Shown piece by piece: positions 28,074 to 37,318 of a stretch of 64,000 bases of DNA. Position 1 is the stretch's first letter. The number at the start of each line of letters is the position of its first letter. This stretch comes from Myxococcales bacterium (lineage in GTDB: Bacteria; Myxococcota_A; Polyangia; Palsa-1104; JAEUJZ01): NCBI GenBank assembly GCA_016794365.1, contig JAEUKB010000065.1, positions 124,001 to 188,000 on the forward strand. The letters run 5' to 3'. Position numbers and translations under genes: made by a program. The notes beneath the pieces were generated by a model. That model was given only the letters and a program-made list of their open reading frames with translations. It was not told the origin of the DNA and ran no database searches.

Positions 28074-29575
28074 CGCAGACGAAGAGTGGACTCGTGGAGA
28101 CGCGGCACCTGCTTCATCACGAGCCGCCGATTTTTGAGCAAGGCGCAGCGGGTCGATCTGGCGCTTCGCTTCCGACGCTGGATGTGCCGGAAGTGTCGGC
28201 ATCTACGCTGTTTGGGGACTTGCATCGCGATGCTGAACCGTCGCTGCCCGAGGTGTCAGAGGTCGATGTAACGCGACACTTTACGCGTCTGTCTCGCTGG
28301 AACTACGCCATCGACATCGGCATGTATCCACTCGGGTCGTGTACGATGAAGTACAACCCCAAGGTCAATGAGCGGATGGCTCGTCTGCCGGGCTTTGCGG
28401 GACTGCATCCGGCGCAGGCAGAACAGACGCTGCAAGGCGCGCTGGAGCTGATGTATCGGCTCGAGCAAGTGCTGTGTGAGATCAGTGGCTTTGCGCGTGT
28501 GACGCTTCAGCCAGCGGCGGGTGCTCATGGTGAGCTGTGCGGCCTGATGATGATTCGTGCGTATCACCAAAGCCAGGGACGGTTTCCGCGCAAGGTGCTG
28601 ATTCCTGACTCGGCGCACGGAACGAATCCGGCGTCGGTGACGCTCAATCAGATGGAGTGTGTGCCGCTCAAGACCTCGGCAGACGGACTGTTGTCGGCAG
28701 AAACGGTGCGCGCAGCGGTGGCGCAGCATCCTGGCGACATCGCGGGTCTGATGGTCACGAATCCATCGACGCTGGGCATCTTTGAAGAGCACTTGGCCGA
28801 GATCTCCGAGATCATTCATCAGGCGGGCGGTCTGGTGTACATGGACGGTGCCAACTTCAACGCGCTGCTCGGCAAGGTTCGTCCGGGCGCGACGGGCGTT
28901 GACGTGATGCACATCAACCTGCACAAGACCTTCACAACGCCGCACGGCGGTGGTGGTCCTGGCTCTGGTCCCGTCGGTGTGGTTGAAAAGCTGATCCCGT
29001 TTTTGCCGACGCCAACCGTCGAGCATAAAGACGGTGTGTATCACCTAAACTACAATCGGCCTCAGTCGGTGGGACGGCTGCGCAGCTTCTTTGGCAACTT
29101 CGGAATGCACGTTCGGGCCTATACCTACATTCGAGAAATGGGTGGTGTGGGACTGACGCAAGCGACGGAGATGGCCGTGCTCAATGCGGTGTATCTGCGC
29201 GCGCTGCTGCACGAAGAGTTTCCGCCGGTATCCGACAAGCCGTCGATGCACGAGTACGTCACGTCGGACAAAAAGCTCAAGAAAGAGACTTCGGTGCAGA
29301 CGCTGGACATTGCCAAGCGGCTCATCGATTACGGATTCCATCCTCCGACGGTGTACTTCCCGCTGGTTGTTCCCGGCGCGCTGATGATTGAGCCGACGGA
29401 GACCGAGAGCAAAGAGACGCTGGATCAGTTCGCGAGCGCGCTGCTGGCGATTGCGAAGGAAGCGCACAGCGAGCCCGATCGCGTCAAACACGCACCTCAT
29501 CAAACTGCGCTGCGTCGTCTGGATGAGACCAAAGCCGCGCGACAGCCGCGTCTGCGCTGGATGCCTCAAGGTTAG
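28070..29575 (+). CDS. gcvPB: Glycine dehydrogenase (decarboxylating) subunit 2
   Basis: C-terminal half-protein of the P protein, 501 residues, carrying the PLP lysine K286 in NLHKTFTTPHGGGGPGSGP. With GcvPA it decarboxylates glycine and passes the aminomethyl group to GcvH. Other signatures: YPLGSCTMKYNPK and PDSAHGTNPASV. The start at 28070 overlaps the gcvPA stop by four bases; an upstream GTG at 28064 is possible but less likely. The L protein (lpd) is not in this window. Confidence 0.97.
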   Translation: MTQTKSGLVETRHLLHHEPPIFEQGAAGRSGASLPTLDVPEVSASTLFGDLHRDAEPSLPEVSEVDVTRHFTRLSRWNYAIDIGMYPLGSCTMKYNPKVNERMARLPGFAGLHPAQAEQTLQGALELMYRLEQVLCEISGFARVTLQPAAGAHGELCGLMMIRAYHQSQGRFPRKVLIPDSAHGTNPASVTLNQMECVPLKTSADGLLSAETVRAAVAQHPGDIAGLMVTNPSTLGIFEEHLAEISEIIHQAGGLVYMDGANFNALLGKVRPGATGVDVMHINLHKTFTTPHGGGGPGSGPVGVVEKLIPFLPTPTVEHKDGVYHLNYNRPQSVGRLRSFFGNFGMHVRAYTYIREMGGVGLTQATEMAVLNAVYLRALLHEEFPPVSDKPSMHEYVTSDKKLKKETSVQTLDIAKRLIDYGFHPPTVYFPLVVPGALMIEPTETESKETLDQFASALLAIAKEAHSEPDRVKHAPHQTALRRLDETKAARQPRLRWMPQG

Positions 29576-29619
29576 TTCTTCGACGAAACGCGGCGTACAG
29601 AGACTGTTTAGGAGCTTTC

Positions 29620-30351
29620 ATGTCTGGTCATAATCGCTGGTCCACCATCAAGCACAAAAAGGCGGCTGCCGACGCCAAGAAGTCGAAGAGCTGGACCAAG
29701 CTCATCAAGGAAATCACCATCTCGGCGCGCAGCGGCGGGGATCCCAATGGCAATCCTCGTCTGCGCAGTGCCGTCGATAAGGGGCGTGGTGCCAACATTC
29801 CCGCCGACACGATCGATCGCGCCATCAAGAAAGGCACTGGCGAGCTGGGTTCAGAGCTTGTCGAAGAGCTGATCTATCAGGCGTACGGTCCAGGCGGCGT
29901 GGCCATCGTCATCGAGCTGGCGACGGACAATCGCAATCGTACAGCAGCCGAGCTGCGCAAGCTGCTGGAGCGTCAGAACGCGAAGATCGATCCGTCAGGG
30001 TCGGTGCTGCACAAGTTCAAAAAGCGCGGTCAGATCATCTTCGACGGCGAAAAAGTGACTGAAGATGCAGTGACGGAGATTGCGCTGGATGCGGGTGCAG
30101 ACGATGTGCGCGCTGAAGGTGACACCATCGTCGTTTTGACGGAGCCCAGCGCGTGTCACAGCGTCAAAGAAGCGTTTGAAAAGAAAGGCATGCAGCCGCT
30201 CGAGGCGGAAGTCAGCATGCTGCCGGAGCTGACCGTCGAGATTTCCGAGAAAGACGCCGAGCAGATCAACAAGCTGGTGTCGGCGCTCGAAGAGCACGAC
30301 GACGTGATGAACGTCTACACCAACCACGAGGAAGCGCCGAGCGAAGGCTAA
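29620..30351 (+). CDS. YebC/PmpR family regulatory protein
   Basis: 243 residues beginning MSGHNRWSTIKHKKAAADAK, the unmistakable YebC start. Family members bind DNA as regulators and some also relieve ribosome stalling; which applies here cannot be seen. A GGAG ribosome-binding site precedes the ATG. It sits between gcvPB and meaB, 2 bases before the meaB start, so is probably co-transcribed with meaB. The ruvC gene, a frequent neighbour, is absent. Confidence 0.96.
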   Translation: MSGHNRWSTIKHKKAAADAKKSKSWTKLIKEITISARSGGDPNGNPRLRSAVDKGRGANIPADTIDRAIKKGTGELGSELVEELIYQAYGPGGVAIVIELATDNRNRTAAELRKLLERQNAKIDPSGSVLHKFKKRGQIIFDGEKVTEDAVTEIALDAGADDVRAEGDTIVVLTEPSACHSVKEAFEKKGMQPLEAEVSMLPELTVEISEKDAEQINKLVSALEEHDDVMNVYTNHEEAPSEG

Positions 30352-30353
30352 CC

Positions 30354-31340
30354 ATGGCCGAGTCGAGCTTGATGGACCGCGCCGCGCAGATTGCACAGTC
30401 CGTGCTGGCGGGAGACTTGCGTCTGGGCGCACGGCTGATTCGCGATCTCGACGACCAGACCAAGCTGGCAGAGTTGGTGCTCACGCAGCTTTGGCCGCAC
30501 ACCGGACGCGCGTTTTTGATTGGTGTGACGGGAAATCCCGGTGCGGGCAAGTCAACCGTCGTCGATAGCCTGATTGCGTACTATCGCAAAGCAGGAAAGC
30601 GGGTCGGTGTCGTCGCGATCGATCCGTCGAGCCCATTTTCCGGTGGAGCGATCCTCGGGGACCGCATTCGGATGCAGCGTCACGCGCTCGACGAAGGTGT
30701 GTTCATTCGCTCGCTGGCTTCGCGTGGTCACTTGGGTGGACTTTCGCGCTCGACGGGGGAAATCGTCGCTGTGCTCGATGCCATGGGCTTTGATATCGTC
30801 ATCATCGAGACGGTCGGCGTCGGACAAGGCGAAGTCGATGTAGTGGCGCTGGCTGATACCAAAGTCGTCGTCACAGTTCCAGGTCTGGGCGACGAGGTGC
30901 AGGCCATCAAAGCCGGTATCTTGGAAATTGCCGATGTGCTGGCGGTAAACAAAGCCGATCGGGAAGGCGCGGATCGTACGGTCCGGGATCTTCTGACGAT
31001 GCTAGAGCTTCGTCACATCGAGCCATCGCAGAATCCCGACGCTCCTTCGAGTGAAGTTGAGATCATTCGCACCGTCGCTGTCCGAGGAGAAGGAATCGCT
31101 GAGCTGGCCGCAGCAATCGCTCGTCATCAAGAACAGACGGCGCACTTGGCTGCGGGGCGGCGGGCTCGTCGGGCTCGGCGTGAGCTTCGCGATGCACTGC
31201 TTGGTCGCTGTGCGCAGCTGGTGGACGGACTTCTGTCGCAGCATGCCGACTTGGTAGATCGCGTTCAGCGTCGGCAAGTCGATCCATACAGCGTGTCCGA
31301 GCAGCTTCTGACGGAGCTGTTTCGCGGGACCGGCGCGTGA
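30354..31340 (+). CDS. meaB: Methylmalonyl-CoA mutase-associated GTPase (MeaB/ArgK family)
   Basis: G3E-type GTPase chaperone of 328 residues that loads and protects adenosylcobalamin in methylmalonyl-CoA mutase. The P-loop is GVTGNPGAGKST (K66), followed by VVAIDPSSPFSGGAILGDRI, IETVGVGQGEVD and AVNKAD (guanine specificity). No methylmalonyl-CoA mutase gene is in the window. The stop overlaps the GTG start of the next gene, so the two are coupled. It is the second B12-linked gene in the window, about 11 kb from kamE. Confidence 0.96.
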   Translation: MAESSLMDRAAQIAQSVLAGDLRLGARLIRDLDDQTKLAELVLTQLWPHTGRAFLIGVTGNPGAGKSTVVDSLIAYYRKAGKRVGVVAIDPSSPFSGGAILGDRIRMQRHALDEGVFIRSLASRGHLGGLSRSTGEIVAVLDAMGFDIVIIETVGVGQGEVDVVALADTKVVVTVPGLGDEVQAIKAGILEIADVLAVNKADREGADRTVRDLLTMLELRHIEPSQNPDAPSSEVEIIRTVAVRGEGIAELAAAIARHQEQTAHLAAGRRARRARRELRDALLGRCAQLVDGLLSQHADLVDRVQRRQVDPYSVSEQLLTELFRGTGA

Positions 31341-32323
31341 CTCGGCTGTCCGTCGATCAGGTCAGCTACGGTGGCTGGCAGAACTGTCTGCGTCTTTCGA
31401 CGGACGCGGTGCAAATGCTCGTCACCCTCGATGTTGGGCCGCGAATCCTGCGCTGTCAGCTTCACAGCGGTCCGAGCCTGTTTTATGAAGATCCAAGTCA
31501 GCTCGGCGGCACAAATGAGCCGACGTTTCAGTTGCGCGGCGGTCATCGTTTCTGGACGGCTCCCGAGTCACCGCTTTCTTACGAGGCTGACAACTCGTCC
31601 GTCCGTGTGCATCGCCTGAGCGAGTCGTCGATTGTGTTTCAGTCGGACTGTCGGCATGGCTTGGTCAAGACGCTCCAGGTTGCTGCGCTGGCTCCATCGG
31701 TGTTTTTGATTCGACACGGGCTTACCAATCGCAGTGAATCGACCATCGAACGAGCGGCTTGGGCGCTGTCGGTGATGGCTCCCGGTGGGACGGCGCTGTT
31801 GCCGCAGCCACCGCTTCGTCAGCATCCGAGCGTGCAGCCAGTTGGCTGTCCGTGGAGCGACGACGACCTACTACCCAATCGCCGCCTGATTTTGTGGCCT
31901 TATACCGACCTTGGCGATCAGCGGCTGCGTCTGTCCGGCAGACTGTGGACAGTCGAGCAGCGTATCGATATGCCGCCGTGTAAGCTCGGGATCTCGGGTC
32001 CGCCGAACATCGTCGGATATCAGCTTGGTTCATCGGTGTTCATCAAGGATGTTCCGTCGCAGCACGGCGCGCAGTATCCCGATCTGGGGGCCTCGTTTGA
32101 GCTGTACACCGACGCGAGCTTTCTAGAACTAGAGACCTTGAGCCCGCTGTGGACGCTGCTGCCCGGTCAGTCGCAGTTTCACGACGAGCACTGGCTGTTT
32201 ACCGAGAGCGCGCAAGATCTTCGTACAGAAGCGCTTGGCCTGTCGTTTCTGTCCGAGGCTGCGCAGACCCTTCAAGCGGCGATTAGGCACGCGAGCGCGC
32301 CGCGTCCTCAATCAGCGTCTTAA
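31337..32323 (+). CDS. Galactose-mutarotase-like (DUF4380-type) protein
   Basis: 328 residues, beta-rich, starting with GTG that overlaps the meaB stop (GTGA). The pattern of strands and segments such as GGHRFWTAPE and MAPGGTALLPQ resembles DUF4380/aldose-1-epimerase-like proteins with a beta-sandwich fold; the assignment is by eye. No signal peptide. The last 41 bases overlap the 3' end of the convergent galE gene, which also belongs to galactose/UDP-sugar metabolism, so a role in sugar handling is possible. Confidence 0.65.
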   Translation: MTRLSVDQVSYGGWQNCLRLSTDAVQMLVTLDVGPRILRCQLHSGPSLFYEDPSQLGGTNEPTFQLRGGHRFWTAPESPLSYEADNSSVRVHRLSESSIVFQSDCRHGLVKTLQVAALAPSVFLIRHGLTNRSESTIERAAWALSVMAPGGTALLPQPPLRQHPSVQPVGCPWSDDDLLPNRRLILWPYTDLGDQRLRLSGRLWTVEQRIDMPPCKLGISGPPNIVGYQLGSSVFIKDVPSQHGAQYPDLGASFELYTDASFLELETLSPLWTLLPGQSQFHDEHWLFTESAQDLRTEALGLSFLSEAAQTLQAAIRHASAPRPQSAS

Positions 32324-33281
32324 GCTCGGAGCGCTTCGGCTGCCATCCCAAACGGCGCTGGGCCGCGCTAGAATCGGCTACAAGCGCGGGCGGGTCGCCA
32401 TCGCGACGTGAACCGACCGTATGTGGAATCGGCGCTCCTAGCACGTCCTGAGCGGCTTCCAGCACTTGCCGAACACTATAGCCGCGTCCCGTTCCAAGGT
32501 TGAGCGCTCCAAGCGACGATCCCTGAGCCAGTTGATCGAGCGCGAGCAGATGCGCTGAAGCCAAGTCACAGACGTGAATGTAGTCGCGTACACACGTTCC
32601 GTCGGGCGTTGGATAGTCCGTGCCAAACACCGTCAGCGGCGGACGACGGCCTCGGCCCGCGTCGATGACCAACGGCACCAGGTGCGTCTCTGGATCATGT
32701 CGTTCCGAGAGTGTTCCGTCGGGATGTGCTCCGGCTGCATTAAAGTAACGCAGCGCGGCATAGCGCAGGCCATGTGCGACGGCGTAGCTTTGCAAGATCC
32801 ACTCAAATGCCAGCTTTGAACATCCGTAGGGATTGACCGGCGCTGTCTGCGCTGTCTCGGGAATCGGCACCGTCTTCGGTTCACCATAGACCGCTGCCGT
32901 CGAAGAAAACACCACATCGCGAACGCCCATTTCGCGCACCGTATCGAGCAGTCGCAGCGAGCGGTTCACGTTGTGGTCAAAGTACAACTCTGGCTTGCGC
33001 ACCGACTCACCGACTTGGATCTTGCCCGCAAAGTGAACCAGCGACGAAACGGAGTGTTGTCTGCACAGGCTTTCAATCAGCGCTTCGTCGCCAATGTCAC
33101 CGCGCACAAGCGCTGCTCCGTCGGGAATCGCGAGCTGTGGCGTCGCGTCATTCGTCGCAAGACCCATTCCTGACAGATCATCCAAGATGATCACGCGACG
33201 ACCTTCATCCGTCGCTGCGCGTACAAAATGTGAGCCCACAAAGCCCACTCCGCCGGTCACCAAAATCGCCGCTGTCTTCAT
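32283..33281 (-). CDS. galE: UDP-glucose 4-epimerase
   Basis: SDR-family epimerase of 332 residues interconverting UDP-glucose and UDP-galactose. The NAD-binding motif is TGGVGFVG (residues 9-16), the catalytic Ser/Tyr/Lys are S127, Y152 (PYGCSK) and K156, and ALRYFNAAGAHPDG and DGTCVRDYIHVCDLA are GalE signatures. It supplies precursors for envelope sugars, in line with ugd and glycosyltransferases nearby. It is divergent from the next gene and convergent with the mutarotase-like gene. Confidence 0.94.
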   Translation of the reverse strand: MKTAAILVTGGVGFVGSHFVRAATDEGRRVIILDDLSGMGLATNDATPQLAIPDGAALVRGDIGDEALIESLCRQHSVSSLVHFAGKIQVGESVRKPELYFDHNVNRSLRLLDTVREMGVRDVVFSSTAAVYGEPKTVPIPETAQTAPVNPYGCSKLAFEWILQSYAVAHGLRYAALRYFNAAGAHPDGTLSERHDPETHLVPLVIDAGRGRRPPLTVFGTDYPTPDGTCVRDYIHVCDLASAHLLALDQLAQGSSLGALNLGTGRGYSVRQVLEAAQDVLGAPIPHTVGSRRDGDPPALVADSSAAQRRLGWQPKRSELKTLIEDAARSRA

Positions 33282-33408
33282 AGCCAGAGCCTACGTGAGC
33301 GTCGCAGCTTCGGCTAGTCTCGCAACTACCTGTGGGTGCGAGCAAACCCAGAAAAGATTCATGATTTTGGGACGTCGGCCTCGGAAGAACTTGTGGTAAG
33401 ATGACACC

Positions 33409-34080
33409 GTGGGCAAAGACGAAACCGACGACATCGAGTGGCGTCTCGTAGCGACCAAAGGCAGGGAAAGCTGTCGCTGGCAGACAAACGATGGTCGTTG
33501 GATTTCGCTTGCACTCGGTGCCCAGGGCGACTTGACCAAGGTCTTGGTGATCGCATCCGACGGACGAAGTGAAGTCGTCGATGGCTATGAGCAAGGCTTG
33601 AACCTGGCCCGACGCTGGCGAGCCAGCTGGATGAAGCCGACGGAGCCAAATGCTTCGTCGCAGTCGGGATCATGGCTGCCGCCGCTTCCGGGCCGCACTG
33701 GCGCTTCCGAGGACATCTCGTCGCCGGACTTACAAGCACTGCGCAATCACGGCAGCGTCAGCCAAGGCGCGCGCAGTCGTCCTTCCTATCCAGCAGCAGG
33801 GCAGTCACCGACGGCAGCTTCGTCTCCTCCGGCTTCGGGATCGTTCCCCAGTCGCTCGAGCCTCAACCTCAACCGCGTCTCGCCCGTTAGTCGCACTTCG
33901 AGCCCAGCCAGCAGCAGCGGCAACGTGCCTGCGATCGGCAGCTCCGCCAACTCACCGATCAATCGAGACAACAAAAAGCGCCTGAGCGGCCCACTGCCTG
34001 CGGTGCGCTTGGGTGACAGCGATCGGGCTTCTTCTGAAAGCGCGCCCAGACCCAGCACCAGCAGCAATCCGAAGCGCTGA
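33409..34080 (+). CDS. Unrecognised protein with disordered Ser/Pro-rich tail
   Basis: 223 residues from a GTG start. The first 65 residues (MGKDETDDIEWRLVATKGRE and onward) look like a small beta-rich domain rich in Trp and Arg; the rest is low-complexity, rich in Ser, Pro, Ala and Asn, and probably disordered. No signal peptide or membrane segment. No family recognised. It is divergent from galE across a 127 base intergenic region. Confidence 0.6.
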   Translation: MGKDETDDIEWRLVATKGRESCRWQTNDGRWISLALGAQGDLTKVLVIASDGRSEVVDGYEQGLNLARRWRASWMKPTEPNASSQSGSWLPPLPGRTGASEDISSPDLQALRNHGSVSQGARSRPSYPAAGQSPTAASSPPASGSFPSRSSLNLNRVSPVSRTSSPASSSGNVPAIGSSANSPINRDNKKRLSGPLPAVRLGDSDRASSESAPRPSTSSNPKR

Positions 34081-34175
34081 TTTCCGACGGAAAATACCTG
34101 GAAACCTGGACCGCAAATGGGTGTCAGACCCATGCGCCACAATATCCGTTCCCAATGACAAGAAAGGGTCTGGAT

Positions 34176-34484
34176 ATGAAGCTTCAATATGCTTGGTCCG
34201 TTTCGCTGTTGTCCGTCGTAAAAGCTGCTGTCCGTCGCGTATTTTCGATGCTGCGCGGGCTGGGTCAGCGACTTACGACGAGCGGCAGCGGCACCCTGCC
34301 GGAATTTGTCTTGTCTTACGGAATGCTCCCGTCGCCGATGCGGGATCCAGCCATCGATGCGTGGCTGGCACTCAAACAGCAACGGGACGATAACCGCTCA
34401 CAGCGAGAGCCTCCGTCGCAACCAGCGAAAGTGCTGCCGCTGCGTGGCTCCGTCGATGAGCCGATTTTCCGAGTGAACATGTAA
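34176..34484 (+). CDS. Small unrecognised protein
   Basis: 102 residues, MKLQYAWSVSLLSVVKAAVR at the start, basic amphipathic in the first half and polar afterwards. An AAAGGG about 7 bases upstream supports the start at 34176; ATG 34155 is an alternative. The gap to the preceding gene is only 95 bases, so it may share its transcript. It could be non-coding; codon use looks similar to its neighbours. Confidence 0.45.
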   Translation: MKLQYAWSVSLLSVVKAAVRRVFSMLRGLGQRLTTSGSGTLPEFVLSYGMLPSPMRDPAIDAWLALKQQRDDNRSQREPPSQPAKVLPLRGSVDEPIFRVNM

Positions 34485-34514
34485 TCCCCGTCGGAACACC
34501 GCCTGATTTTGCCT

Positions 34515-36224
34515 TCAGTCCATCAGCTCAAGCCGCGTGTACGGTCCCTCGAAGTAGCGACGAAGCATCGAGCGTCGCTGCGCTGATTGTCGTGTGTGCT
34601 TGACCGTCCGTCCCGGCTGCTCGCTGCGCAAGTCCAAGATCACATAATCATCGACGGTATAGGTCTGATGGTGCAGGGCCAGCTCGTCGAAGATCGCCCG
34701 CTCACTTGGCTGCATCGCACGCGGCGAGCAGAGCACAAACGCATGCGCAAGGCGGTCTTTGGGCAGGTCTTTGATCGAAAAGAGCGACGGAGAAAACGCA
34801 ATGTCACGATCCAGGTAGTAGTACAGCTCTTTGCGCAGATGAAACGAGCCGTGGATGTAACCGATGTCGCCGGGCTGCGTGAGCTGGCGAGCGTAGACGA
34901 CAAACTCAATGCGCGACAGCATCGGATCGAAGTGACGCGTCGAGATGATTCCGCCGTGAAGACGACTCGTCAGAAGTCCCTGCCAGGACAGCTTTGCCGT
35001 TCCAATCATCGTCGCTGTGCTCAGTGCAATACCAGCCAGTAGTAGGCTCACTTGTTCGTCGAGCGACCGTCGCAGCCAGCGAAGTAGCTCAGCGAGATCT
35101 TGGCCAAGCTGCGCGAGCGCCACCGACGCGATGACTCCACCGTAGAGGAGTCGATACTGATGAATCGTCACTCCGACGGGAAACAGCTTGATGTAGAGCG
35201 CGAGAGAGATGCTCAGCGATAGCGCGACGAGATCGAGCGGACGCAGCCCTTTTTTCCACAGCACAAGGGGCCGCGACACAAAGTACAGCGCCGTCAGCAA
35301 AAGCAGCGTGCGTCCAAACAGCTCGTCGGAAAAGCCAAGCAGATTGGACAGCAGCGTGCTCCATGGCGGCATCACAGTTCGCGACGCATAGCCTTCGCGC
35401 AGCTCCGGGAGATGCTTGGTGTACAGCACGATCGCGACGTGAATCACAAAGGGCAGGGCCACCGCGACGCCATACACAAACGGATACAGCACAAAGCGTC
35501 CACGACGACGCATCTGCCACAGCGTGTGAAGGAACACGGGAATCGCGGCCAGGTACGGACTCCACTCGAAAAAGCCCGCGAGCAGCGCCCAGAGCAGCGA
35601 ACAGCCCGCAGCGCGCCAGCGTCCATCGTCGAGAAACCGGAAATATTGATCGAAAAACAACAGCAGACAGGTCAGCCCTGGAAAGCCCGGATCGATGTGG
35701 TTGCCGTACCACGCATGGATCGGCACGACGGCAAACACCACGCTAGCCGTCGCTGTTGGCCACGGTCCTGCGCGATGCCACAAAAGCCGCATCAGCGCGA
35801 GCAGCGTCGAGAGCATGTACAGCACCGCTGCCAGACGCACCGAAGAGACGCGATCTCCAAACAGGCCCATCGTCACCGTCACCAGCTGATGCGTCAGGAT
35901 CGGGTGATGTAAGTAGTGGTTTTCGACGGCAGGCTGATTCCAGCCCGGCAAGTTGGCTGGCAGGATGCTTCCGTGTCGCAGCGTGTGACGAGCGCGCGTG
36001 GAATATTCTCCGACGTGATAGCCGTGATGCCCAAACGAAAGCGGTGCGTCGATGCCGTACAGCCCGCAGCCGATGACATACAGCGTCGAGACCACCATCA
36101 GCGCAAGTGCCAGGCGCGTGGAAAAGGACTGCGACTTTGCACGCGGACGGAGCGAACGAGCGTCGGAAGATGCCGCTGCAATCGGGCTTGGCTCGCTGGC
36201 TGAAGCTGAAGAGGACTCGGGCAC
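34515..36224 (-). CDS. Membrane glycosyltransferase-like protein (GT39/ArnT-type topology)
   Basis: 569 residues with about ten membrane helices after an N-terminal Ser/Ala-rich cytoplasmic tail. The first large loop holds GHHGYHVGEYSTRARHTLRH and ENHYLHHPILTH, the acidic and His-rich loop region expected for polyprenyl-sugar-dependent transferases, and a C-terminal soluble domain follows. No better family was recognised. The start is GTG at 36224. It is divergent from the methyltransferase gene. It probably adds a sugar from a lipid donor to a protein or glycan outside the cytoplasm. Confidence 0.75.
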   Translation of the reverse strand: MPESSSASASEPSPIAAASSDARSLRPRAKSQSFSTRLALALMVVSTLYVIGCGLYGIDAPLSFGHHGYHVGEYSTRARHTLRHGSILPANLPGWNQPAVENHYLHHPILTHQLVTVTMGLFGDRVSSVRLAAVLYMLSTLLALMRLLWHRAGPWPTATASVVFAVVPIHAWYGNHIDPGFPGLTCLLLFFDQYFRFLDDGRWRAAGCSLLWALLAGFFEWSPYLAAIPVFLHTLWQMRRRGRFVLYPFVYGVAVALPFVIHVAIVLYTKHLPELREGYASRTVMPPWSTLLSNLLGFSDELFGRTLLLLTALYFVSRPLVLWKKGLRPLDLVALSLSISLALYIKLFPVGVTIHQYRLLYGGVIASVALAQLGQDLAELLRWLRRSLDEQVSLLLAGIALSTATMIGTAKLSWQGLLTSRLHGGIISTRHFDPMLSRIEFVVYARQLTQPGDIGYIHGSFHLRKELYYYLDRDIAFSPSLFSIKDLPKDRLAHAFVLCSPRAMQPSERAIFDELALHHQTYTVDDYVILDLRSEQPGRTVKHTRQSAQRRSMLRRYFEGPYTRLELMD

Positions 36225-36316
36225 GGTCAGTCCTTAGCACGTTCTTTGCCCGGCGAGGAGCGCGTTTGCCCAGCCCGTCGTGGTATAGAAACAGGCAGCA
36301 CAGAGGGCTTTTCCAC

Positions 36317-37123
36317 ATGGGCATGCAGCGTCCGACAGACGGAGCCAATCACGCAGCGACACCGACGCTGTCGGCTTCCGAACAAAATCGCGCGTATTAC
36401 GACCAAGATCTGGCGGGAAAAGACGACTACTGGCGCAAGATGGCCGCGCCGCGCGCTCGGGTGGCAGAGTTTCTACGGCTGCTCGACCAAGAGCCGTTTT
36501 TTCGTCTGTGTGATCTGGGCTGTGGCGGCGGTCAGCTCTTGCAAGAGATCGCAGCCCAGCATCCGCGTGCAGCGCTGTTTGGCGTCGATCTGGCCGAATC
36601 GCAGGTTGTTGCGAACCGTCAGGCGATGCCTCATGCCACGTTTTTTGCGATGGATTTGGATCAGCGATCAGCCGTTCCGTCGGAGCTGCTTGGCAAGTGC
36701 GATGTCGTGGTCGCTTCCGAGCTGATCGAACACGTCGGAGATCCGCTCCAGCTCTTGGAAAATGCACGGACGCTTACGCGGCCCGGTGGACGGCTGCTTT
36801 TATCGACGCAGAGCGGTCCACTGCGGGAAACCGAGCGCCGCGTCGGTCATCAGCGACATTTTTCCGTCGATCAGATGCGCGCTCTGCTTCAGCAGGCAGG
36901 CTGGAATCCCGAGCGCGTCTACAACAGCGGCTTTCCGTTTCACGATCTGTCGAAGTGGTACGCAAATCGCAATCCCGACGCCAGCATGAAGCAGTTTGCT
37001 CAGGGAAAGTACGGTCTGCGCGAAGACCTGCTGTGCTTTCTGTTGCGCACTGCGTTTGTGCTGAACTCGCGGACCCATGGCGCGCAGTTGTACGCGGTGG
37101 CGCGGCGCGTCGGTTCATTGTGA
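36317..37123 (+). CDS. SAM-dependent methyltransferase
   Basis: Class I methyltransferase of 268 residues. Motif I is CDLGCGGGQLLQEIA, the acidic residue after strand 2 is in FGVDLAESQ, and the post-motif region CDVVVASELIEHVGDPLQLL is typical of small-molecule or UbiG-like methyltransferases. The start at 36317 has GAGGG upstream; a longer in-frame extension would run into the divergent gene. Substrate unknown; the surrounding genes suggest a sugar or lipid-linked glycan. Confidence 0.9.
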   Translation: MGMQRPTDGANHAATPTLSASEQNRAYYDQDLAGKDDYWRKMAAPRARVAEFLRLLDQEPFFRLCDLGCGGGQLLQEIAAQHPRAALFGVDLAESQVVANRQAMPHATFFAMDLDQRSAVPSELLGKCDVVVASELIEHVGDPLQLLENARTLTRPGGRLLLSTQSGPLRETERRVGHQRHFSVDQMRALLQQAGWNPERVYNSGFPFHDLSKWYANRNPDASMKQFAQGKYGLREDLLCFLLRTAFVLNSRTHGAQLYAVARRVGSL

Positions 37124-37318
37124 GCGACGGGAAACCTCGCGCTGTCAGACCCGTTTTGTAGGTTCAGCGCTCCTTTCGGGTTCGTGCTTGCGCAGCAGAA
37201 AAAGCGCCGTTATTGTGCGCGCCTCGATTGCGGGGCGGCGACGCAGGTCCTGGTTATGACCTTCAGCACGCAGTCTGCGCGAACCCGCCTTGGCAACCCA
37301 AACGAAGGAGCTTCTGCT